64,000 nt of DNA from Bacteroidota bacterium (GCA_024743405.1 JANSWP010000002.1:62001-126000), one strand, 5' to 3'; shown: positions 48,124 to 56,660, counted from the stretch's first letter. Numbers and translations: made by a program. Notes: a model not told the origin generated them from the letters alone.

Positions 48124-48810
48124 TTAAAGGAAAAACCTTTCAATTTGATCACTCAATTTTTGAAAATCAACTTGCTCAATAGGGTGTGGAAAACCTTCAA
48201 AAGTCTTCAATTTCCCATTCGATAATTGGTCAGTAATCAATTGAGACTCCTCCAAGGTCACCATATTATCTTTCGAACCAAGTCCAATCAAAACTTCATG
48301 AGAGATACAATCAAAATCTTCCAATTTCAATGCCTTCCCATTTCCTAAATCCAACATCATTTGAGCAGTATTTTGAAGCACTTCTTTCCAATCTAAAGGC
48401 TTGTGTCTTTTTTGAAGCATGTCAGCAAATTTGGGCACTTTTTCTTCGATTTTTTCTGGATTGAGCATTTTGACTTCTTTGGCGGCAGATTCAGGAGTCC
48501 AATCGAATTTTGTCCCTAAAGTCATGATTTTCTGTACGCTTTCAGGATGGTTTCTTGCCAAGACCAGTGCTACATACCCTCCCATACTATATCCGAAAAA
48601 ATGACTCGATTTAATGCCATTTTCTGTCATAAAACCTTGAACATTTTGACTAAATAATTCCATAGAATAATCCGAGGTGGAGGCACGCCCCCCATGTCCT
48701 TCAAAATTGAAAGCGAATACTGAAAACGATTCCGATAACAAGTTTTTTAATTGGGAAAATTGGTTTTCACTTCCCAATGCCCCATGAAGTAAGATTAGAT
48801 TTGGTTTCAT
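48124..48810 (-). CDS. Alpha/beta hydrolase
   Basis: About 228 residues from ATG 48810; the frame extends 33 codons upstream without family match. LILLHGALGSENQF is the oxyanion loop, FGYSMGGYVAL the nucleophile elbow (Ser), GLGSKDNMVT the acid region and FPHPIEQVD the likely His. It belongs to the small MhpC/BioH-like group. Substrate unknown. It is divergent from the ankyrin-like gene at 48921. Confidence 0.78.
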   Translation of the reverse strand: MKPNLILLHGALGSENQFSQLKNLLSESFSVFAFNFEGHGGRASTSDYSMELFSQNVQGFMTENGIKSSHFFGYSMGGYVALVLARNHPESVQKIMTLGTKFDWTPESAAKEVKMLNPEKIEEKVPKFADMLQKRHKPLDWKEVLQNTAQMMLDLGNGKALKLEDFDCISHEVLIGLGSKDNMVTLEESQLITDQLSNGKLKTFEGFPHPIEQVDFQKLSDQIERFFL

Positions 48811-48920
48811 TTGATTTCTTATTTTTAGAAATTGAAAACTTGGAACCTCAATAATAAGGCAACTTTCGGATTTATCCTTGTCCTTTCTTTTATTGTAACC
48901 TATAAACAAAACAACTAATC

Positions 48921-49784
48921 ATGGTAAAGAATCGGCGCAACTTCATCGGAAAATCAGCTTTAGGAGTCTTTGGTTTATTTTCCTTCTCGACTTCACTCTA
49001 TTCAAATAATAATTATCCCCTCATTGAAAATACTAATCTACTTCAAGATGGAAATGGAATTAGCCCACTTTACCCAACACAAGACTATGAGATAGTAAGA
49101 GAGGTAGTTGGGGCAGCACATGCTAGATTTGACAGAGTTAAAGAACTGGTGACTGAACGACCTGAGCTTGCTAAAGCAACTTGGGACTGGGGCTTTGGAG
49201 ACGTCGAAACTGCTTTAGGGGCAGCCTCACATATGGGACGAAAAGACATCGCTGAGTTTTTGATTGAGTACGGTGCACGACCAGATATTTACACATTCGC
49301 CATGTTAGGAAAAATGAATGCAGTAAAGGCTATGATTGAAGATATGCCTGGTCTCCAGAGAATAAATGGCCCTCACGGGTTTACTTTGATACATCACGCT
49401 AAAATTCGATTGATGCGCAAAAATGTGGAGGGTGAGGAAAAAGAAAAACAAGAAACATTGGTAGCTTATTTGGAGTCTTTGGGTGATGCAAATATTCGTG
49501 CTAAATCTTTAGATATCTCAGAGAAAGAACAAAAAACCTACATAGGGAAATATACTTTTGGCAATGGTAAAGATGAATGGTTTGAAGTAAAACTGAATAG
49601 ACAAAAAACACTCTCCATGGCACGTGGAGATAATTTTGGTCGCGCTTTATTGAAGGTCGATGAACATACATTTGCTCCGGGCGGTGCACCATCTGTTCGT
49701 ATAAAGTTTGATGTAACCGATGGGGTAGCTAAAGCCGTTACCGTTCATGATCCTACACCAATTGTTAAGGCAACGCGTATTTGA
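48921..49784 (+). CDS. Tat-signal ankyrin-like exported protein
   Basis: A 287-residue protein starting KNRRNFIGKSALGVFGLFSFSTS, a plausible twin-arginine signal (RR-x-F-hydrophobic) followed by a hydrophobic stretch. The mid part has ankyrin-like helices (ETALGAASHMGRKDIAEFLIEYGARPD, AVKAMIEDMPG, GFTLIHHAK). The last 90 residues are a beta-rich domain (YIGKYTFGNGKDEWFEVKLNRQ) like those in DUF3471-type tails. It would pass through the TatC encoded at 22788. The role is unknown; the terminator at 49798 ends the transcript. Confidence 0.62.
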   Translation: MVKNRRNFIGKSALGVFGLFSFSTSLYSNNNYPLIENTNLLQDGNGISPLYPTQDYEIVREVVGAAHARFDRVKELVTERPELAKATWDWGFGDVETALGAASHMGRKDIAEFLIEYGARPDIYTFAMLGKMNAVKAMIEDMPGLQRINGPHGFTLIHHAKIRLMRKNVEGEEKEKQETLVAYLESLGDANIRAKSLDISEKEQKTYIGKYTFGNGKDEWFEVKLNRQKTLSMARGDNFGRALLKVDEHTFAPGGAPSVRIKFDVTDGVAKAVTVHDPTPIVKATRI

Positions 49785-49797
49785 CTTTAATAAAAAC

Positions 49798-49832
49798 AAA
49801 ACATCCTGAGACTTATTATCTCTGGATGTTTT
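49798..49832. terminator. Hairpin between convergent genes
   Basis: AAAACATCC.GAGA pairs with TCTC.GGATGTTTT (one T/T mismatch) around a 7-base loop, ending in a U run on either strand. It separates the ankyrin-like gene from the caspase-fold gene. Confidence 0.75.
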
Positions 49833-49873
49833 GATAAAACTTAGCCTTGCTATGTGAATATCTAGCATATATT

Positions 49874-50707
49874 TTACTCCTCTCCCCCACAAGAGAGAAT
49901 CGTTCTTTTATTTCCAATAACCATTGGATGCTGCTTCATAGGAGCTACTTCTTTTGAAAGATTATCTTCAAGGTAACGCTCAATCTCACCCAAGCTAACA
50001 TTTTTATCAGCGTCCATATCTGCTTTCCCTCGAAGACCTTTCACCAGATGATAAGTAAATACCCCATGACCACCGCCCCACTGTTCCCCTTCTATACTAT
50101 ATTCATCAGGTTGACAGGAAATAATTTTTGTCTCGTTGGCTTTTTGCATGGCAAGGCGGGCTGTAGTCAATTGAGTTCCGTTAATACTATTTCCTGATAG
50201 TTTCCCAGGATGACTAGTATCGGCGATAAGTAATACTTTTACATTTTTCTCTGACAGTACTAACATTACATCTTCTAAGTCTCTAAGGGATAGACAACCT
50301 CCTGCCATATATATTCTTGAAGGAGCATTCCAACAAAGTAAGTAACCAGGCTGGGTTTTACTAAGTCGTTCTACATCTCCATGACCTGCAAAATAAATAA
50401 TAACCTCATCTCCATTCTTGCTTTTTTCGAACACATAATCCAATCCCAAGAACAGCTGTGCCTGCGATGCTTTTCCATTGGTTAATAAAATGATATTTTC
50501 TTTTGGAACTTGTCCACCATCATCAGCTGCTAAATAGTCAGCAAATAATTCAGCATCCTTGTGAGCATACTGAAGATCTGGAATATTTTTATCTTGATAA
50601 TCTGAAATCCCAACAACAGCCCAAGTAGTGGGCTCATCAGCTGGCATATCTTGAGCGATTAGAATTATAGAATTTATGAGAAAGAAAAGGAAGGCAGCAA
50701 TTTTCAT
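49874..50707 (-). CDS. Caspase-fold (C14) exported protein with Ser in place of catalytic Cys
   Basis: A 277-residue protein with a signal peptide (MKIAAFLFFLINSIILIAQ). WAVVGISDYQDKNIPDLQYAHKDAELFADYL and IIYFAGHGD (His109) are the standard opening and His motifs of bacterial caspase homologues. The cysteine motif, normally DxCHSG, is DTSHPG (Ser165, codon AGT), so peptidase activity is doubtful. Residues 230-241 form an EF-hand-like loop (D-x-D-x-D-x-N-x-S-x-x-E), followed by a helix. It may be a regulatory or binding pseudoprotease; a serine-based activity cannot be excluded. Confidence 0.8.
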   Translation of the reverse strand: MKIAAFLFFLINSIILIAQDMPADEPTTWAVVGISDYQDKNIPDLQYAHKDAELFADYLAADDGGQVPKENIILLTNGKASQAQLFLGLDYVFEKSKNGDEVIIYFAGHGDVERLSKTQPGYLLCWNAPSRIYMAGGCLSLRDLEDVMLVLSEKNVKVLLIADTSHPGKLSGNSINGTQLTTARLAMQKANETKIISCQPDEYSIEGEQWGGGHGVFTYHLVKGLRGKADMDADKNVSLGEIERYLEDNLSKEVAPMKQHPMVIGNKRTILSCGGEE

Positions 50708-50869
50708 AAGACCTAGTATTTATTAGGTTTAATTTTCTAAAGTTAAGAAAGTAAAATGATTATAATAATTCTCTACCCTCCTAATTTGAGGTTTGATACA
50801 ACACTATATTTGTTATGGAATGAAAATGTTACCTTCTTAATCAAAATGGGTTGGAAAAAGCTGTTTGAT

Positions 50870-52366
50870 CTAATTATTAATAATGATTTTTTTCGTAAAA
50901 ATCTTATTCGATTTTTTTACTTTCAAGAAATATATACCTGGGATTAAATCCAAACCCAATAGGATGGAATCCTGATTTTCGATTTCAAAATGCTCAATAC
51001 TTCGTCCGATTTGGTCAAAAATTTCTATGTCAATTTTACCCATATTCGAATTCAATAATTGAATAGTGAACTTGCCCTTTGTTGGATTCGGGAAAATGAT
51101 AATTTCTTCCGACTCCAGTAATTTTAAATTATTTACATTAGAATGCGGATTTGCCTCAATTGCTCCAATCGAAGGAGGACTTGCAAAACCTCTATCAAAA
51201 AAATCCAATTTCGGCTCATCTACGGAAACCCCCGAACCAGCGGCCGGACTGTTCATAGGAATGTTATAATCATCATTATCAGGATCAGCAAAAAGAGGAT
51301 TTTGATTCAAAATATTATTCAAATCTTCGACGGGAATACTCGGCCCGACCCAATTTGGATTGTCGAAATTGCACCATAGATTATTCGAAAAAATGAAAGT
51401 TTCGGGTGCAGTATTAGATCCGATATTGGTTTCGGTTGAAAGATTATTGCCCAAATACACGATGTTATTTCGGAATGTATTGTCGCCACATTCATAAAAC
51501 CTATTAGGGTCAACAGTTTCTTGAAGAATTCGAATGACCCAATTTTCTGGACGATAAATGGTATTATTCACTACCTCCACATTGACTGAACCGACATAAG
51601 CCACCGCAGCCCAAGAACCCACAATGACATTGGAATAAACTTGTAAATCCGCTGCTTCAAAATGCGCCGTATCGGGTCGAAAAAATTGAAGCCCTGTACT
51701 TCCACCAAGGTTCAGAGTCCGATTACCTCCATTTCGAAAAAAATTACCTTCGATTCGAATGTATTGAGCACCACCCTTAGTCTGAATGCAATTGGTTCCC
51801 ATATTTTCGAAATAATTGTCTTCGATAACTCCGTTGTGACAGCCTACCATATCAATACCGCTTCCACCGTCCGCCCCATTCAAAAATGTACAATTTCGAA
51901 TTTCAAAAAAATCCAAGCCTGACAATTTCAGCAAATCATTATTCCCATTTGCCGACATGTCCTGAAATGTGCAGTTTTCAAAAATAACATGATGTGCCGG
52001 AGTGGAATAATCACCACCGTCGTCTGTATTCACACCATTACCTGTTTGATGTTGAAAAATCAGACCACTAACATGTAAATAGGCAGGGTCAACGAATTGA
52101 ATGGCATTATTTCCACCTTCCAAAACTGCGGTTTCATTTGGCGCATTCATTATGTAAATCCAAGCATTCACCGAGCCCTGTAATTCAAAAATATATTGTC
52201 CGCCTAAGTGCGTTCCTTCATGAAAAAGGATAGTATCACCGGGTTGAGCATCTGGGGCTACCTGTTCCAAATTTGTGTATGGAAACCCGTTTCCGATGTG
52301 TAAAGTTGTGGCGTTCATTAAGTAATAGGAGAGTAAAAAAAGAATGGAAAGTAAAATTGATTTCAT
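50870..52366 (-). CDS. T9SS-exported parallel beta-helix protein
   Basis: A 498-residue protein with a signal peptide (LSYYLMNAT region). Residues about 50-390 are right-handed beta-helix repeats with Asn/Asp turns (HVIFENCTFQDMSANGN, NCTFLNGADGGSGIDMVG, DNYFENMGTNCIQTKGG). The last 75 residues are a type A C-terminal sorting domain for the T9SS: EIIIFPNPTKGKFTIQL, IEIFDQIGRSIEHF and LIPGIYFLKVKKSNKIFTKKI. It would cross the outer membrane by the T9SS to which gldM and gldN belong. Ligand or enzyme activity cannot be named; polysaccharide binding is plausible. Confidence 0.82.
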   Translation of the reverse strand: MKSILLSILFLLSYYLMNATTLHIGNGFPYTNLEQVAPDAQPGDTILFHEGTHLGGQYIFELQGSVNAWIYIMNAPNETAVLEGGNNAIQFVDPAYLHVSGLIFQHQTGNGVNTDDGGDYSTPAHHVIFENCTFQDMSANGNNDLLKLSGLDFFEIRNCTFLNGADGGSGIDMVGCHNGVIEDNYFENMGTNCIQTKGGAQYIRIEGNFFRNGGNRTLNLGGSTGLQFFRPDTAHFEAADLQVYSNVIVGSWAAVAYVGSVNVEVVNNTIYRPENWVIRILQETVDPNRFYECGDNTFRNNIVYLGNNLSTETNIGSNTAPETFIFSNNLWCNFDNPNWVGPSIPVEDLNNILNQNPLFADPDNDDYNIPMNSPAAGSGVSVDEPKLDFFDRGFASPPSIGAIEANPHSNVNNLKLLESEEIIIFPNPTKGKFTIQLLNSNMGKIDIEIFDQIGRSIEHFEIENQDSILLGLDLIPGIYFLKVKKSNKIFTKKIIINN

Positions 52367-52419
52367 TTGATTGTTCTTTCAGATTTTTAGGAATAGAATA
52401 AGTTTTGTAATAAAACCTA

Positions 52420-52434
52420 TTAGAGTATGTCTAA
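52420..52434. repeat. Solo TTAGAGTATGTCTAA palindrome
   Basis: A 15-bp TTAGA-N5-TCTAA palindrome identical to the one at 58370 and close to both ends of the 14.6 kb element. It lies 53 bases before the start of the beta-helix gene. It may be a lone element end or an operator. Confidence 0.45.
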
Positions 52435-52524
52435 TTGCAGGATGGCAAAGAACAATGAAATGCACCCAAAAATATTATCAGGATAAAGCTTGACCTGATT
52501 GGCTTTAATTTGATAAGAAATAAT

Positions 52525-52563
52525 CAAAAAAAAGTGTAGCATCCCAGCCTAGAATACTACACC
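52525..52563 (-). terminator. Rho-independent terminator after the PLDc_N gene
   Basis: On the minus strand a stem GTGTAG/CTACAC (52534-52562), extended inward by weaker pairs, is followed by a run of Ts (complement of 52525-52533). It lies 24 bases after the 52587 stop. Confidence 0.75.
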
Positions 52564-52586
52564 ATCAATTATTTTACACTGATTTG

Positions 52587-52832
52587 CTAAACTAATTCAC
52601 TGTCGCGATAAGATTTTTGAGGAACAGCCTGAGGTTGATTGTTTCCAGAAATAACCCAATAGAAAATAACTCCCAAAAAGGGGAAACAAATCATCCCAAA
52701 TATCCAAGCTAATTTTTCCCAACTCTCTAAAAAGTCGTTTTGTATAGCATGTTTGACCGCACTTATCCAAAACAATAAGTACAATAACCCTAAAGCAACT
52801 CCACATGCAAAAAGCACAATTACTATTCCCAT
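52587..52832 (-). CDS. PLDc_N-type two-helix membrane protein (first copy)
   Basis: An 81-residue protein with two membrane helices (about 5-27 and 43-63) joined by a loop. AIQNDFLESWEKLAWIFGMICFPFLGVIFYWVI matches the cardiolipin-synthase N-terminal (PLDc_N) pattern, kLxW..x..xPxxGxxxYw. Such stand-alone domains are of unknown role. It is one of three small membrane proteins on the same strand (52587, 52965, 53345), each with short intervals. Confidence 0.7.
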   Translation of the reverse strand: MGIVIVLFACGVALGLLYLLFWISAVKHAIQNDFLESWEKLAWIFGMICFPFLGVIFYWVISGNNQPQAVPQKSYRDSELV

Positions 52833-52905
52833 AATAAATTGATTTTTAATATTTTATAATAAACTCTCATTAAGAGCATATTTAAAAATTTTCCGATTAA
52901 GAATG

Positions 52906-52938
52906 GAAAAATGGGGGACACAAACTTTCTGTGCCCCC
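52906..52938 (-). terminator. Hairpin after the SdpI gene
   Basis: GGGGG.CACA (52913-52922, one bulged A) pairs with TGTGCCCCC (52930-52938) around a 7-base loop; the minus strand continues into a short T run. It separates the SdpI and the first PLDc_N gene, so these may be transcribed apart. Confidence 0.65.
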
Positions 52939-52964
52939 TATACTTATGGTACGTTATTGTATCC

Positions 52965-53324
52965 TCAAACTAATTCATCCTTCCAATTCCCATCTTTATC
53001 AAACTTCTTACGCAGATGAATTTCTGTCAAAATAACCGTTAACAAAAGCCCAACAACTAAAAAAATAGAGGAGAGCATTATCGAAGTTTCTAGGCCAAAA
53101 AACACATGCATCAATACTTGGAATATGGTTGTTAGCACACCCATCTTAACCATCATTTCCATTGAATATTCATTGCCTTCTTTCCACGTGTTCTCGTTTT
53201 TCATAGACATCGGTGTGCGATAGCCATAAATATAATTGATCTTTTTAGGCGGATATTTTTTAAGCAAATACCCAACTAAAATAATTAAAGGCCCGATGAT
53301 GAGATGAACAAATATTGATGCCAT
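52965..53324 (-). CDS. SdpI family membrane protein
   Basis: A 119-residue protein with three membrane helices. GYLLKKYPPKKINYIYGYRTPMSMKNENTWKEGNEYS carries the SdpI hallmark (YGYRTxxSMKNxxTW). In Bacillus, SdpI gives immunity to the SdpC toxin and signals to a repressor; outside Bacillus the role is unknown. It sits between two PLDc_N-like genes. No toxin gene was found nearby. Confidence 0.82.
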   Translation of the reverse strand: MASIFVHLIIGPLIILVGYLLKKYPPKKINYIYGYRTPMSMKNENTWKEGNEYSMEMMVKMGVLTTIFQVLMHVFFGLETSIMLSSIFLVVGLLLTVILTEIHLRKKFDKDGNWKDELV

Positions 53325-53344
53325 AATGGTGAAATTTAAAGTGT

Positions 53345-53551
53345 CTACACAAATTCTTCATGATTCTTAATCATGTTCTTTTGTCCAAAAAGATAATATA
53401 ATATAGTACCCAGTACAGGCAACATAATTACCAAAACCAACCAAACTAATTTATCATTATTTGCAAAATCATGACTTACGATCTCGATGATGGTTTTTAC
53501 ATAAATGATAATCATTGTAACAACAAAACAGAATACAAAAAGCGCTATCAT
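53345..53551 (-). CDS. PLDc_N-type two-helix membrane protein (second copy)
   Basis: A 68-residue protein with two helices and HDFANNDKLVWLVLVIMLPVLGTILYYLFG, the same PLDc_N pattern as the 52587 protein but distinct in sequence. It begins 20 bases before the SdpI gene, so the two are likely co-transcribed. Confidence 0.68.
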   Translation of the reverse strand: MIALFVFCFVVTMIIIYVKTIIEIVSHDFANNDKLVWLVLVIMLPVLGTILYYLFGQKNMIKNHEEFV

Positions 53552-53834
53552 TTTTAATTGAATTATAGATTAACTTTTTCTTTTTTGAGTTCTCCAAAAT
53601 CAAACTGATAAAAGAAAAAAGACAATCTTTAGGTTTTTTACTATTGAATCAGGATTTTAAAAGCGTGACCTTTGAATGAACGATAAAAAGCATAGAGATT
53701 AGATTATTTTCATTTGGCGCTATTTATCGAAATAATAGATACAATAATGCATTATCTCTCTGTCAAATACATTATATCTCGGCTAATTTCTTGTAAAGAT
53801 CGACGAACTTTAAGAAGCTATTAAGGGAATGAAA
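53552..53834. other. Gene-free sequence before copy D
   Basis: No gene or clear motif seen; A/T-rich, with a short palindromic stretch near 53745-53775 (ATTATCTC/ATTATATCT). The gap continues into the repeat at 53835. Confidence 0.4.
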
Positions 53835-54000
53835 TTAGGGGGTAGGGAATAAATAAGATACCCAAATTTTGCACAGCTAATTTTTCTTCAGCTGAGGCAA
53901 AAAACACAGACATACCCAAAGGTATGGCGAGTATTTTTAACGAAAAATGAAGGCAAAAGAGCATGTGAAATGGGTAGGTTATTTATTTCCTACTCCCTTA
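53835..54000. repeat. Family 1 hairpin element, copy D
   Basis: 166 bp with long imperfect inverted arms: TTAGGGGGTAGGGAATAAAT from 53835, and an arm ending at 54000 whose complement reads TAAGGGAGTAGGAAATAAAT; about three quarters of the first 40 positions pair. The core (53891-53950) begins GCTGAGGCAAAAAACACAGA and contains a CATACCCAAAGGTATG hairpin then GGCGAGTATTTTTAACG. It ends six bases before the 54007 stop codon, so it may also end that gene's transcript. Confidence 0.8.
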
Positions 54001-54006
54001 CTGTTT

Positions 54007-54618
54007 TTATTTACTGAGATTTTGTTCAATAGCTGAATTTGTCTTTTTATAGAGCCTCAATAAAGCCTCTTCAAAAGAAATAATATCAAAACAAAAAGGA
54101 GAAATAAATTGTAGGGTTGTTTGAAGGTTAGCTCCCGTATCCATTTGAATCAGAGAATTCAAATATTTCTCCCCTATCGCTGAATAATCCTTTTGAACGA
54201 GATCCACCTCCGATAATTGAATTGCCAAGTCGATATCTAATCCAGCTAACGCCCCTGTAACCATAGCAGTTTGGTAAGCCGCATTTTTTAAAGAACCAAC
54301 TTTAGTTCCACGCCATACATTTGACATAAACTGATCGGGTGATAACTCTAATTGCTCTTTGAGCGAATATTTTTTTTGATATGTACGGATGCTATCTAAC
54401 AAGCCTTTATGATAAATCAATAGTTTTTCAACATTTTTCTCATTGGCTATCAATTCTTTATTCATGCTTTCTAATAAGCGATTCTGTAAAGCTTGTTCCT
54501 TATTTTCCTCATTCCAATTATTAGCTACCAACCCCAAATAAACACCTATCATTACTGGAAATACTTGAATACAAATAGTTTTCAGAAGCTTATAAATTCT
54601 TTTTCTTTTGGTTGTCAT
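54007..54618 (-). CDS. Uncharacterised membrane-anchored protein
   Basis: A 203-residue protein. A basic start (MTTKRKRIYKLLKTI) and one N-terminal membrane helix (ICIQVFPVMIGVYLGLVANNW) are followed by a long, mostly helical extracytoplasmic part. Similar short proteins (DUF6090-like, WN-E-E motif just after the helix) are common in Bacteroidota without known function. No enzymatic motif. Confidence 0.6.
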   Translation of the reverse strand: MTTKRKRIYKLLKTICIQVFPVMIGVYLGLVANNWNEENKEQALQNRLLESMNKELIANEKNVEKLLIYHKGLLDSIRTYQKKYSLKEQLELSPDQFMSNVWRGTKVGSLKNAAYQTAMVTGALAGLDIDLAIQLSEVDLVQKDYSAIGEKYLNSLIQMDTGANLQTTLQFISPFCFDIISFEEALLRLYKKTNSAIEQNLSK

Positions 54619-54717
54619 TGAGTTTCAAATTAGTGAAGATTGAAGATAAGCTTTTACTTTAAATTTCAGAAAATTCGGAAAAAAATACATTCGCTAACAT
54701 TAGGTCAGTCCAATTTG

Positions 54718-54725
54718 TAACTTTG
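54718..54725 (+). promoter_or_regulatory. Putative -7 box ahead of der
   Basis: TAACTTTG is a perfect TANNTTTG match. A start about 7 bases on would put transcription near 54732, just before the family 1 element at 54737-54900, so the element would lie in the der leader. No -33 TTG is seen. Confidence 0.4.
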
Positions 54726-54736
54726 CACTCTTTTAA

Positions 54737-54900
54737 TAGACTTTATTCTAAAAGGTTTTATGAGATAAAATTTTGGATTTTGTTTTCAATCGAGGAACGC
54801 ACGGAACCTAATAGCCTTAGCCATTAAGGTGAGTAAGTGACGAAGAATGAAGGCTAAAGACTAATTTTTAGCCGTACAAAACTTTTTGGAATAAAGTCTA
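54737..54900. repeat. Family 1 hairpin element, copy F (upstream of der)
   Basis: 164 bp. Left arm TAGACTTTATTCTAAAAGGT, right arm (54900 backwards) TAGACTTTATTCCAAAAAGT in complement. The core (54789-54850) begins ATCGAGGAACGCACGGAACC, has a CCTTAGCCATTAAGG hairpin and ends GACGAAGAATGA. It has a 2-base length difference from the others, but the same order. It lies between the -7-like box and der. Confidence 0.75.
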
Positions 54901-54976
54901 ATGTTCAGAATCAATTAATTAAAATTGAGAAAGTGAAAATTCTGAACGATAAAATGAGAATTCAGAACAAAAATAT

Positions 54977-56278
54977 ATGAGTAATATAGTAGCCATTGTG
55001 GGTCGTCCAAATGTTGGAAAATCGACTCTTTATAATCGTCTAATCGGAGGACGACAATCGATCGTTGATGATGTAAGTGGCGTCACACGTGACCGCCAAT
55101 ATGGAACTTGTGTTTGGAATGGAAAAACGTTTACAGTAATAGATACTGGTGGATTTGTACAAGGCTCTGATGATGTCTTTGAAAAAGCTATTCGTGAACA
55201 GGTCAAAATTGCCATTGATGAGGCGAGTGTGATTATATTTCTTGTAGATGTGACTACAAGTATTACTGACTTGGACGAAGAAATCTCTAGTATGCTACGT
55301 CGAACAGATAAACCTGTTCTTTTAGTTGTTAATAAGGTCGATAATCACGAACGGCTAATGGAGGCAAATGAATTTTGGAGCCTTGGTTTTGAAGAAACTT
55401 TCTTCCTTTCTTCTTTGACTGGAAGTGGCTCAGGAGATATGTTGGATGCAGTTACAGAACATATTGATGAAGATAATGTCATTCAGTCTGATTTGCCAAA
55501 ATTTGCCATTATAGGACAACCCAATGTCGGAAAATCTTCCTTTACTAATGCCCTCTTAGGGGAGGAAAGAAACATTGTGACTGACATTGCAGGTACAACA
55601 CGAGATAGCATCCATACTACTTATAAAAAATTTGGAAAGGAATTTATCATCGTTGACACTGCAGGTATTCGAAAAAAGGCGAAAGTGCATGAAAATTTAG
55701 AATTCTATTCCGTCATGCGGGCTATCAAAGCAATTGAAGAGGCGGATGTTTGTTTGTTAATGATTGAAGCCCAAACAGGTATAGAGGCCCAGGATATGAG
55801 CATTTTAAAAGTAATGCAACGCCGCAATAAAGGACTCGTAATTTTGGTAAACAAATGGGACTTAATTGAAAAGGAAACGAATACTGCACGTGATATGGAA
55901 GCTGAAATCAAACAACGATTAGCCCCTTTCAATGACGTACCCATTATCTTTATTTCAGCACTCGAAAAGCAAAGAATCTTCCAATCGATTGAAGCAGCGC
56001 TTGAAGTTTATGAAAATAGAAACCAGAGAATCAAAACTTCAGAATTAAATGAAGTGATGCTCAATGCAATTGAAAAATTTCCGCCACCAGCTCATCGAGG
56101 TCGATATATCAGAATTAAATACGTAACTCAATTACCTACTTATTTTCCAGCTTTTGCCTTCTTTTGTAACCATCCAAAACATGTGAAAGAAAATTATAAA
56201 AATTACTTGGAAAATCAGTTACGCAAACATTTCAACTTTAAGGGCGTGCCTATCTCTATATTCTTTAGACAAAAATAA
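54977..56278 (+). CDS. der: Ribosome-associated GTPase Der (EngA)
   Basis: A 433-residue protein with two consecutive GTPase domains, each with a P-loop: GRPNVGKSTLYNRL and GQPNVGKSSFTNALL. G3 motifs DTGG and DTAG, and NKVD/NKWD for G4 are visible. The C-terminal KH-like domain is GRYIRIKYVTQLPTYFPAFAFF. Der is needed for 50S assembly. The preceding region holds a -7 box and a 164-bp repeat, both possibly in its leader. Confidence 0.96.
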   Translation: MSNIVAIVGRPNVGKSTLYNRLIGGRQSIVDDVSGVTRDRQYGTCVWNGKTFTVIDTGGFVQGSDDVFEKAIREQVKIAIDEASVIIFLVDVTTSITDLDEEISSMLRRTDKPVLLVVNKVDNHERLMEANEFWSLGFEETFFLSSLTGSGSGDMLDAVTEHIDEDNVIQSDLPKFAIIGQPNVGKSSFTNALLGEERNIVTDIAGTTRDSIHTTYKKFGKEFIIVDTAGIRKKAKVHENLEFYSVMRAIKAIEEADVCLLMIEAQTGIEAQDMSILKVMQRRNKGLVILVNKWDLIEKETNTARDMEAEIKQRLAPFNDVPIIFISALEKQRIFQSIEAALEVYENRNQRIKTSELNEVMLNAIEKFPPPAHRGRYIRIKYVTQLPTYFPAFAFFCNHPKHVKENYKNYLENQLRKHFNFKGVPISIFFRQK

Positions 56279-56331
56279 GGACAATGAAGCTGCTTCCGCA
56301 TTCGGTTGGCATCTTCAAATAGGCTAAACTA

Positions 56332-56493
56332 ATACGCTTTCCAGTTATGGATGTCGTACAAATAAAATTATTGGTTTTGGTTTTAGACGAGGCGAAAAAA
56401 GTAGTGATAGCCAAAGTTCTCACGAGGCTTTTCAACGAAGTATAAAATCAAAAACAGCATTTTATGTGCGACATCAGTAATTGAAAAGCGTAT
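56332..56493. repeat. Family 1 hairpin element, copy E
   Basis: 162 bp. Left arm ATACGCTTTCCAGTTATGGA, right arm in complement ATACGCTTTTCAATTACTGA, pairing continuing over about 50 bases. The core (56386-56445) begins GACGAGGCGAAAAAAG and includes GAGGCTTTTCAACGAAGT, matching copy D's core in 41 of 60 ungapped positions. Confidence 0.78.
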
Positions 56494-56660
56494 AAGGTAT
56501 TATTATCTCAGATATTTGGGTTAATAATACCTTTCCTAGAACCATCGTAATGAAGAATTAGATTAATTTTCATTCCATAGAAGAACTAGCTAATCCTCTG
56601 TCAATCGGTATTACTAAATACAGGAAAATATATATATCAGACTTGCTACTTTTGTCTTTT

